A DNA stretch of 7,128 nt from an uncultured Lachnospiraceae bacterium (GTDB lineage: Bacteria; Bacillota; Clostridia; Lachnospirales; Lachnospiraceae): assembly GCA_948441955.1 (NCBI GenBank), contig CAOJQZ010000097.1:1-7128 (forward strand), in the 5' to 3' direction. Below are positions 1-4,566 of the stretch, one piece after another (the first letter of the stretch is position 1; the number at the start of each line of letters is the position of its first letter). A program made the position numbers and the translations under genes. A model generated the notes under the pieces. It was not told where the DNA came from, ran no database searches, and saw nothing but the letters and a program-made list of their open reading frames with translations.

Positions 1-58
1 AAGTATATCCGATAATAATAACAGGAAAATAATAAAGAGCGGGAAGCGGTGACACATT

Positions 59-1015
59 ATGAAAATATATGGAGATTATACATTTCTTCTGGACAAATTG
101 CATGTCTGGAATTTTTCCCAGATAAAAATTGCGGATAACGGCACGAAGATCGTACAGTTTGCGGATGCATTTCTTGAGGAGCAAAGAGCGGCTTCTCAGG
201 ATAAGGTGCAGATTTCCCAGGAGGGAATGGATTATTTAAGAGACAGCTTATCGGATTTAAGCGGTGCGGGCGACAAGAAGCCCTATGACGAGAATACGCT
301 GCAGACGATGACGGCAGGCAGTGATTTATCCCTGACGGACGGATTCTTCAGGACATACATATTGCAGCGTCTGGACAGCGAGGGCGCAAACGGAGTGAGT
401 GCGAAGCTTTACGGCGGTATGATGAGCCGTTATGAAAAGGAAATGTCCGGAAAGGATGCGGGCGAGCTGTCAAGCCATGCAGAAAGTCTTGCGAGGGCCT
501 ATGCAGATATGAAAAAGAGTATTATAGAAGAGTATGAGAACGGCACGAGAGAGGTGTGGACGCTGGATAAAAGTACTGGCGAGGACTTCAGCGGCGTTGA
601 ATTCGAGATAGACGGAAGCGCTGTGCGTTATCGAAGGCTTTCCAAAGAAGAGGAGCTTGAAAATCTGGATAAGGCATTCGATCAGCTTACGAAGGACGTT
701 GCGGAAGAGTTTGCTAAAATTAAGGCCGAAGAGGAGAACATGTCAGATGAAGAAAAGGAATTCTGGCAGCTGTCCCGCTGGCTGGACGGACTGATTAAGG
801 AGATAAATCATTATCTTGATCTTATAGCCAAAGAGGAGGCCCTTAAGAATAAGGAAGAGCCGATGGATATAGGCGCGCGGCTGGCGGTGGAGATGCAGAA
901 CCACGGCGCTGAAACCGCAGCCAGGGGAAAGCAGCAGGCACAATATGAGAATTACCGGAAGATCAGCAGGATGGCGTCGGATGTGCAGACACTTCTTGGA
1001 AATATCAGGGCGTGA
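59..1015 (+). CDS. Hypothetical soluble protein, coiled-coil-rich C-terminal half
   Basis: I do not recognise the family. The 318-residue product has no signal peptide and no membrane segment, and is acidic and rich in Glu, Lys and Ala. Near residue 50 it carries VQISQEGMDYLRDSL, an 'x-ISxEGxxxL' stretch of the kind seen in various Firmicute cytoplasmic or flagellum-associated small proteins; that resemblance is too weak to name a function. Residues about 195-265 are dense in charged heptad-like helix (for example KEEELENLDKAF) and probably form a coiled coil. The ATG at 59 is preceded by only a weak purine-rich site (GGGAAG at 41-46, about 12 bases away), so translation may be modest or coupled to an upstream gene outside the window. 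No clear terminator follows. The long open frame with consistent codon use makes it a real gene; its role is unknown. Confidence 0.8.
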   Translation: MKIYGDYTFLLDKLHVWNFSQIKIADNGTKIVQFADAFLEEQRAASQDKVQISQEGMDYLRDSLSDLSGAGDKKPYDENTLQTMTAGSDLSLTDGFFRTYILQRLDSEGANGVSAKLYGGMMSRYEKEMSGKDAGELSSHAESLARAYADMKKSIIEEYENGTREVWTLDKSTGEDFSGVEFEIDGSAVRYRRLSKEEELENLDKAFDQLTKDVAEEFAKIKAEEENMSDEEKEFWQLSRWLDGLIKEINHYLDLIAKEEALKNKEEPMDIGARLAVEMQNHGAETAARGKQQAQYENYRKISRMASDVQTLLGNIRA

Positions 1016-1026
1016 AAGGCTGACTT

Positions 1027-1057
1027 TTGACCGGGCCGGATGTTATATAACTACAAT
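1027..1057 (+). promoter_or_regulatory. Possible sigma-A promoter for rubrerythrin
   Basis: TTGACC at 1027-1032 and TACAAT at 1052-1057 resemble -35 and -10 boxes, separated by 19 bases, which is longer than the preferred 17. It lies in the gap between the hypothetical gene and rubrerythrin. I saw no clear PerR-type palindrome here. Confidence 0.35.
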
Positions 1058-1089
1058 GCTTTTTAAAGAAGAAAAAGGAGGATAACTTT

Positions 1090-1626
1090 ATGAGTAAATA
1101 TGCAGGAACACAGACAGAAAAAAACCTTGAGGCCGCATTTGCGGGCGAATCACAGGCAAGAAATAAATACACATATTTTGCATCTGTGGCAAAGAAGGAA
1201 GGATACGAGCAGATTTCTTCTTTGTTCTTGAAGACAGCAGATAATGAGAAAGAGCATGCAAAGATGTGGTTTAAGGAGTTACAGGGAATCGGCGATACGA
1301 AGCAGAATCTGGCCGCAGCAGCAGAGGGCGAGAACTTTGAATGGACAGATATGTACGAAGAATTTGCAAAAACTGCTGAGAGTGAAGGGTTCCCGGAGCT
1401 GGCGGAAAAATTCCGGCTGGTTGCGGCTATTGAGAAGCATCATGAGGAAAGATACCGCGTGCTGCTTCATAATATAGAGAATGGGGAAGTTTTTGCAAAG
1501 TGCGAAGTGAAGGTATGGGAGTGCCGTAACTGCGGACATATCGTAGTGGGAACGAAGGCGCCGGAGGTGTGCCCCACCTGCAATCATCCCCAGAGCTATT
1601 TTGAGGTACATGCAGAGAATTACTAA
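1090..1626 (+). CDS. rbr: Rubrerythrin (diiron peroxidase with rubredoxin domain)
   Basis: A complete classical rubrerythrin of 178 residues. The family reduces hydrogen peroxide to water in the cytoplasm of anaerobes, using electrons delivered through the rubredoxin-like domain. The N-terminal ferritin-like four-helix domain (about 1-137) shows the diiron ligand pattern: Glu20 in AGESQARNKY, Glu53 and His56 in DNEKEH, Glu97 in the AESEGF stretch, and Glu115/His118 in AIEKHHEERY. The C-terminal domain has four cysteines for an Fe(SCys)4 site: Cys145 and Cys148 in CRNCG, Cys161 and Cys164 in CPTCNHP, ending in YFEV. The start is fixed by AAGGAGG at 1075-1081, eight bases before the ATG. It appears monocistronic, and no strong terminator is visible before the tRNA promoter. 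Oxidative-stress control is expected from the family but is not shown by a visible operator. Confidence 0.96.
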   Translation: MSKYAGTQTEKNLEAAFAGESQARNKYTYFASVAKKEGYEQISSLFLKTADNEKEHAKMWFKELQGIGDTKQNLAAAAEGENFEWTDMYEEFAKTAESEGFPELAEKFRLVAAIEKHHEERYRVLLHNIENGEVFAKCEVKVWECRNCGHIVVGTKAPEVCPTCNHPQSYFEVHAENY

Positions 1627-1659
1627 AATGGAAATTTCTATAAAAATATAAAAAAGTAT

Positions 1660-1688
1660 TTGCCAAAAGTGTGTATTTATGATAGAAT
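1660..1688 (+). promoter_or_regulatory. Sigma-A promoter of tRNA-Leu
   Basis: TTGCCA at 1660-1665 and TAGAAT at 1683-1688 are separated by exactly 17 bases. Transcription would begin a few bases before the mature tRNA 5' end at 1700, so the tRNA has its own short leader. Confidence 0.75.
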
Positions 1689-1699
1689 ACCATTTGTGA

Positions 1700-1782
1700 G
1701 CGGAGATGGCGGAATGGCAGACGCGCTAGATTCAGGTTCTAGTGGGAGTTATCCTGTGAGGGTTCAAGTCCCTTTCTCCGCA
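1700..1782 (+). tRNA. tRNA-Leu (anticodon CAG)
   Basis: The class II cloverleaf can be drawn by hand. The acceptor stem GCGGAGA (1700-1706) pairs with TCTCCGC (1775-1781), with discriminator A at 1782. The anticodon stem is CTAGA/TCTAG (1726-1730 and 1738-1742) around loop TTCAGGT, giving anticodon CAG at 1733-1735. A long variable arm lies at about 1743-1757, and the T arm GAGGG-TTCAAGT-CCCTT at 1758-1774. The long variable arm, discriminator A and anticodon all fit leucine, reading CUG. The 3' CCA is not encoded and must be added enzymatically. Confidence 0.96.
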
Positions 1783-1794
1783 TAAAAAATAAGG

Positions 1795-1828
1795 ATGCCG
1801 TGAATCCAAACAATTCATGGCATTTTTT
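1795..1828 (+). terminator. Rho-independent terminator of tRNA-Leu
   Basis: An 11-base stem, ATGCCGTGAAT (1795-1805) with ATTCATGGCAT (1813-1823), has one G-T pair, a seven-base loop, and a T-run to 1828 followed by a second T-run. It begins 12 bases after the tRNA. Confidence 0.85.
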
Positions 1829-1835
1829 GTTTTTC

Positions 1836-2012
1836 TCCGAGCATACCCTCAGTGCACTGGAAGCCCTGGTAAACAGCGCGGGGGCTCATGTTGTAAAAAA
1901 AGCCGCTATCCTTGCAGAAGGAAAAGCGGCGGAACGAAAGGATATCATTTTCCTGCAGAAGCTGCCATTATTCAAATGCACAGAAAACGGAGAATATGAA
2001 GTAATTGACTGA
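1836..2012 (+). pseudogene. 3' remnant of a purine-type phosphoribosyltransferase
   Basis: The last 55-60 codons of a type I phosphoribosyltransferase resembling adenine/xanthine phosphoribosyltransferases. Recognisable text begins near 1842 with HTLSALEALVNSAG and runs through KKAAILAEGKAAERKDIIF to LPLF near the end. In the family this tail follows the PRPP-binding motif (a DD-STG type loop); here that loop and everything before it, roughly two thirds of the protein, are gone. The frame extends upstream only into the tRNA terminator, where a nominal GTG at 1800 has no ribosome site. Intact homologues transfer a ribose-5-phosphate group from PRPP to a free base. This is the first of a series of gene ends in the middle of the window, suggesting a deletion with one endpoint just after the tRNA terminator. 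A regulatory PRTase is an alternative to a catalytic one. Confidence 0.7.
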
Positions 2013-2040
2013 TCTCTGTGCAGAGGATGAAGGATTATTC

Positions 2041-2379
2041 TTATAAAACAATTACAGTAACGGCGATTAAAGTGTCGGCGGAATAATCCCGAAGGATAGC
2101 TTTTGGATGCAGATTCATTTTGTCTGAGAGCTGTTCTTGTAATTGTTCCTTAAAGACCTGCATAATGGCAGCGTCAACACTTTCTTTCAGTGTAAAGTAG
2201 TTTTCTTCGAGTGCTCTCAGACAGGGGACTCTGTTGTGGTGAGCGTTGAAGATGATCAGATTGTCAACGGTTATTACTTTTACATCATTGGTTCCGAAGC
2301 CATAGATATTTTTATTTACAGCGTTATATATTTCGAACAGCTGTTTTCTGTCTGCGGCGGTGATTTTACATTCGTTCAT
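2041..2379 (-). CDS. DUF2294 / MpsC-like small protein
   Basis: A complete 112-residue protein with no signal peptide or membrane helix. Its pattern fits DUF2294 (also called MpsC-like): an N-terminal helix with IYNAVNKNIYGFG, then a strand VKVITVDNLIIF, a conserved RVPCLRALEE segment, a long helix with FKEQLQEQLSDKM, and a final strand pair AILRDYSADTLIAVTVIVL. DUF2294 members are small stand-alone proteins, some linked in the literature to sodium-dependent membrane potential systems, though the biochemical role is poorly settled. The ATG at 2379 has an AGGAAAGGA-type site about ten bases upstream. It runs opposite to the broken genes on either side and appears intact, so it probably entered or survived independently of them. 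Its 3' end is 28 bases from the end of the phosphoribosyltransferase remnant. The family call is by eye and moderately sure. Confidence 0.7.
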   Translation of the reverse strand: MNECKITAADRKQLFEIYNAVNKNIYGFGTNDVKVITVDNLIIFNAHHNRVPCLRALEENYFTLKESVDAAIMQVFKEQLQEQLSDKMNLHPKAILRDYSADTLIAVTVIVL

Positions 2380-2474
2380 GGATAAAATTTCCTTTCCTAT
2401 TTTTGTTTTTGGCAGGAATTGATATTTTATATATTCTTATCAATAATTAGTAACAGACAATCGCTCTTTTTTAA

Positions 2475-2840
2475 TTAGAACGCAATGAACCAGAGCATTG
2501 TCTGGAGGGCACTCCGGGGGTTGAGATTGTTGACGGGCTGAAGCCGGATGAAGGAGACTATGTCATTTTAAAGAGACGTTACAGTGCCTATTATCAGACT
2601 GATTTTGAAATTTTATTAAAGGGGTTGAAACGGAGCGCTGTGTTTATATGCGGCGCCGCAACCAATGTGTGCGTATATGCAACAGCTATGGAAACGCAGC
2701 AGAGAGATATGTACCCCATTGTTATCCGTGATTGTGTAGCCGGAACATCAGAGGAGCTTCATCAGGCTTTTCTGAAAAATATTGATTATGTTATAGGCGA
2801 CGTGATAAGCAGCGAAGAGCTTATTGCAGGTCTGAATTAA
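2475..2840 (+). pseudogene. Isochorismatase-family cysteine hydrolase, N-terminus lost
   Basis: The frame is open from 2475 (right after an in-frame TAA) to the stop at 2840, about 121 codons against 180-200 for the family. What remains is a clear isochorismatase-fold hydrolase: EGTPGVEIVDGLKP, then VILKRRYSAYYQTDFE with the expected catalytic Lys, then CGAATNVCVYATAMETQQRD with the nucleophilic Cys codon at 2670-2672, and RDCVAGTSEE. The missing N-terminal third would hold the catalytic Asp (the 'D-Q/N-DF' strand), so the product could not work even if made. No start codon with a ribosome site exists in the frame; TTG at 2625 lies inside the fold. Relatives hydrolyse C-N or ether bonds in small amides or carbamoyl compounds such as nicotinamide, N-carbamoylsarcosine and ureidoacrylate. 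The exact substrate cannot be told. Confidence 0.8.
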
Positions 2841-2880
2841 AAATACATGTAATAGTTTTTTAAGCATTATATGTTTAGAG

Positions 2881-2936
2881 AAAGATTACTGACAGGGCTT
2901 TCGTACAGGAAGTCTGTTAGTGATCTTTTCTTTTTT
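2881..2936 (+). terminator. Strong hairpin with T-run just before the cyclase ribosome site
   Basis: AAAGATTACTGACAG (2881-2895) pairs with CTGTTAGTGATCTTT (2914-2928) over 15 positions, two of them G-T. The loop can form an extra CTTTC/GGAAG helix. A T-rich tract follows to 2936, and the AAGGAGGTG ribosome site begins at the very next base. It may simply terminate the upstream hydrolase transcript. Its position also fits a leader attenuator ahead of the cyclase. Confidence 0.75.
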
Positions 2937-2945
2937 AAGGAGGTG
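2937..2945 (+). promoter_or_regulatory. Ribosome binding site choosing the cyclase start
   Basis: AAGGAGGTG lies seven bases before the ATG at 2953. It rules out the upstream in-frame GTG at 2920, which lies inside the terminator hairpin. Confidence 0.85.
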
Positions 2946-2952
2946 TTTGAAA

Positions 2953-3420
2953 ATGGCGCTTAGAATGATTGACCTGTCCCAGGAAATTTATCAGGGCATG
3001 ACTACCTTTCCCATGCATCAGCCCACATTTATTATGACAAATATGACCCATGAGGAAAATATGAGAAAGACGGGCAGTAAAACACTGGGCTTTTCAGCAA
3101 GAAATCTACTATTAAGCGAGCATTGCGGAACGCATACGGATGCGGTATGGGAATATGAGCCCTCCGGGCCTTCCATAGACAGGATGCCGATGGAGTATTT
3201 TTGGGGAAGCGCAGTCTGCGCAGATGTATCAGACGTGCCGGCATCAAGATTTATTGAGCGGGAGGATCTGGAAACCGCGGTGAAGAATTCGGGACAGGAG
3301 ATTAGAAAGGGAGATATCTTCTTGATGTATACCGGGCATTACGACAAAAATTTTGATACCGATTTATATCAGACCGTTTACAGCGGTTTAAGCTATGAGA
3401 CGGAAAGAGTACAATCCTGA
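2953..3420 (+). pseudogene. Cyclase/kynurenine-formamidase-family protein, C-terminus lost
   Basis: The first 155 codons of a cyclase-family metal hydrolase (PF04199 type, which includes kynurenine formamidase); intact members run about 205-260 residues. Visible landmarks are IDLSQEIYQGMTTFP at the N-terminus, the metal motif HCGTHTD (His57, His61, Asp63), GPSIDRMPMEYFWG, and KGDIFLMYTGH near residue 125. In the classic motif HxGTHxDxPxH, positions 65 and 67 should be Pro and His; here they are Val and Glu (DAVWEY). This could be a subfamily feature or decay. After YSGLSYETE the frame runs into an unrelated gene and stops at 3418-3420, losing the last quarter including the distal His/Glu strand region. 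The ribosome site is excellent, so a truncated product may still be made. Relatives open cyclic or formyl amides; the substrate is unknown. Confidence 0.8.
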
Positions 3421-3674
3421 CGGTATTAGGTAACTATAAGGATGTAAAGCATGTGATCGTTGTGGATGATGACGTAGATATATATAATTCTCTGGAAATA
3501 GAAGGAGCCCTTGGCTCGCCTCTTGAGCCTTCCTTTTTTGAGAACGGTTCTTCTGAAAAGCTGGGGTATGACGCAACAAAACCGCTGGGAAGTACATGGA
3601 AGAATTATGAATGGGCAGAAATACCGGAATACGGGCAAGCAAGTGATATTCATAAATATATTCAGGACGGATAG
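3399..3674 (+). pseudogene. 3' remnant of a UbiD-family decarboxylase with an internal deletion
   Basis: In the frame one base off from the cyclase, the sequence from about 3405 reads as the C-terminal part of a UbiD-type prenylated-FMN decarboxylase: KSTILTVLGNYKDVKHVIVV, then DDDVDIYN, LGSPLEPSF, and EKLGYDATKPLG, ending at a TAG at 3672-3674. Family members are about 450-490 residues, so the N-terminal four fifths, with the cofactor-binding half, are missing. The text also jumps from DIYNSLEIE to GALGSPLEP: the usual 'WALATR-FQ-D-D-VIIP' segment of about 17-20 residues is absent without breaking the frame. Intact enzymes decarboxylate aromatic or unsaturated acids. There is no ribosome site for this piece, though it overlaps the cyclase end and could be reached only by frameshifting. 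It ends 14 bases before the shell gene, as expected of an operon partner. Confidence 0.78.
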
Positions 3675-3682
3675 AGGAGGTG
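3675..3682 (+). promoter_or_regulatory. Ribosome binding site of the shell protein gene
   Basis: AGGAGGTG sits six bases before the ATG at 3689 and excludes the in-frame GTG at 3680, which overlaps it. The ten bases GGAGGTGTTT also occur at the cyclase start (2939-2948). Confidence 0.8.
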
Positions 3683-3688
3683 TTTCGT

Positions 3689-3955
3689 ATGAGGGAAGCA
3701 ATTGGTACGGCGGAAACCAGAGGGCTGACAGGGGCGGTTGCGGCGGCAGATACAATGCTGAAAACAGCAACCGTAAAAGTTCTGGATTTTCGTATCGTAG
3801 GCTCCGGCCTTGTTACGGTTATAATCAGCGGCGACGTGGCGGCAGTACAGACGGCTGTCATAAGCTGGAAGACAGCCGTAGAAAATTTCTGTCAGATAAT
3901 TTCAACAAATGTGATAGCAAGGCCCCATGAGGAATTAGAAAAAATACTATGCTAA
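3689..3955 (+). CDS. Bacterial microcompartment shell protein (BMC-H, single BMC domain)
   Basis: A full-length 88-residue BMC-domain protein of the PduA/EutM/CsoS1 type. Such proteins form hexamers that tile the facets of protein-shelled organelles, with a small pore at the centre. Recognisable parts are AIGTAETRGLTGAVAAADTML at 4-24 (written without its last residue's neighbours), the edge-contact Lys25, the pore loop VGSG at 37-40 followed by LVTVIISGDVAAV, and the conserved ARPHEELEKIL tail with Arg78. The helix ISWKTAVENFCQI departs from the usual Ala-rich 'AGAAAAERVGEL' consensus. It is the only intact gene of an otherwise broken operon: the UbiD remnant lies 14 bases upstream and a truncated possible cargo gene 15 bases downstream. 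No other shell component (BMC-T or BMC-P) is in the window, so it cannot form a closed shell by itself unless partners lie elsewhere. Confidence 0.93.
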   Translation: MREAIGTAETRGLTGAVAAADTMLKTATVKVLDFRIVGSGLVTVIISGDVAAVQTAVISWKTAVENFCQIISTNVIARPHEELEKILC

Positions 3956-3970
3956 GGAGAGAAGAAGACT

Positions 3971-4156
3971 ATGACAAACGATATTACAAGAGCCGTTATG
4001 GCGAACCTGAGCGCGAAGAAGAAAGGCTCGTATTCTTTGGAAGACAGAGGCTCGGGGCTTTCGGAGCAGGAGAACAGGCTTTTGAAGGATATTATCCGCG
4101 GAAGGGCGCCGGTAAAAGCTCCGGGAATTTGCCAGCTGGCCTTTATTTGTTTGTGA
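3971..4156 (+). pseudogene. 5' remnant of a possible BMC cargo gene with an encapsulation-peptide-like N-terminus
   Basis: I cannot identify the parent gene. The frame starts with a good ribosome site (AAGGAGA at 3954-3960, ten bases before the ATG) and encodes 61 residues. The first 13, MTNDITRAVMANL, place Ile5, Val9 and Leu13 on one face of a short helix, followed by the flexible linker SAKKKGSYS. That arrangement matches the encapsulation peptides that BMC cargo enzymes such as PduP or PduL use to bind the shell. A second helix, SEQENRLLKDIIRG, follows. After about KAPG the sequence (ICQLAFICL, stop at 4154-4156) looks like out-of-place text, and a minus-strand gene fragment begins two bases later, so the catalytic domain appears to have been deleted. 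It could instead be a genuine small BMC accessory protein. Confidence 0.5.
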
Positions 4157-4157
4157 C

Positions 4158-4299
4158 TTATTTACCGTAGCAATAAATGCACCGGCGCGCATAACCGTAA
4201 TCTACATCCTCCAGCAATTCGCTTATCTTTTCTGCCTGGTAAGGATCTCCCGTAACAAGAACTCTTGGCACCGTAGAATGATATGGTATATCACAGGGA
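4158..4299 (-). pseudogene. 3' fragment of an unidentified minus-strand gene
   Basis: Reading the minus strand to a TAA at 4160-4158 gives a protein-like stretch: IFPCDIPYHSTVPRVLVTGD followed by PYQAEKISELLEDVDYGYAR and a Cys-x2-Cys tail (RCIYCYGK). The strand-helix character and natural codon choice contrast with the plus strand here, which is full of stops. The upstream end cannot be set exactly, because the plus-strand MtnA homology starts at about 4297; I take the junction to lie there. I do not recognise the family. The fragment points opposite to the operon pieces around it, so it came from a neighbouring or inserted gene, or from an inversion. Confidence 0.45.
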
Positions 4300-4566
4300 A
4301 AGATTGATATAGTTTTTATCTCCGCAGACCGGGTTGTAGCAAATGGAGACGTGGCGGCAAAAATCGGGGTATACGGGGCAGCGATTTGTGCGAAAGCACA
4401 TCATATTCCGGTATATTGCTTTGCGCCGACCTCGACACTGGACTTTGAACTGAAAAGCGGCGATGAAATACATATTGAGGAAAGAAGCCCGGAGGAGGTC
4501 CTGAATATAAACGGGGTTTCTATTGCTCCGGCGGATACGCAGTCCCTGAAAAAATTTAAAGATTAA
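4297..4566 (+). pseudogene. 3' remnant of an MtnA-like sugar-phosphate isomerase
   Basis: About 89 codons matching the C-terminal part of the eIF2B-related isomerase family, which includes methylthioribose-1-phosphate isomerase (MtnA) and ribose-1,5-bisphosphate isomerase. Landmarks are IDIVFISADRVVANGD (family 'GADRIAANGDV', including the catalytic Asp; the usual Gly is Ser here), KIGVYGAAICAKAHHIPVY, a Thr-Ser-Thr-Leu-Asp 'APxST-D' region, the IEERSPEEV segment and NGVSIAP. Intact proteins are about 340-370 residues, so roughly the first three quarters, with the catalytic Cys, are lost. The frame is open only from 4282 and has no start or ribosome site. Its stop codon lies inside the 3' end of the convergent DUF4317 gene, an 11-base overlap. 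Which isomerase subfamily it belonged to cannot be decided from the tail. Confidence 0.8.

Noticed and set aside
1773..1843. The end of the tRNA (TTTCTCCG) recurs at 1832-1839 and a TCTCCGCA copy occurs at 4319-4326, suggesting an attachment-site duplication.
   Set aside because: The matches are only eight bases. The third lies in conserved MtnA codons, no integrase or element ends are visible, and chance explains them.
2625..2840. A 71-residue standalone protein starting at TTG 2625.
   Set aside because: It is the internal part of the isochorismatase fold. The homologous frame continues upstream to 2475 and there is no ribosome site before the TTG.
2920..2952. GTG at 2920 as a longer start for the cyclase gene.
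   Set aside because: It lies inside the terminator hairpin with no ribosome site, while the ATG at 2953 has an ideal one and matches the family N-terminus.
2939..3691. GGAGGTGTTT repeated at 2939-2948 and 3677-3686 as recombination arms.
   Set aside because: Both copies are ordinary ribosome sites in their proper places, and the region between them is still present, so they have not recombined.
3388..3861. Long minus-strand open frames opposite UbiD and the shell gene.
   Set aside because: They are antisense to clearly homologous plus-strand coding text, have low-complexity composition and lack ribosome sites.
4131..4140. The ten-base perfect palindrome GCCAGCTGGC as an operator or terminator.
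   Set aside because: It has no loop for a hairpin and no T-run directly after it. It sits at a probable deletion junction and may be chance.
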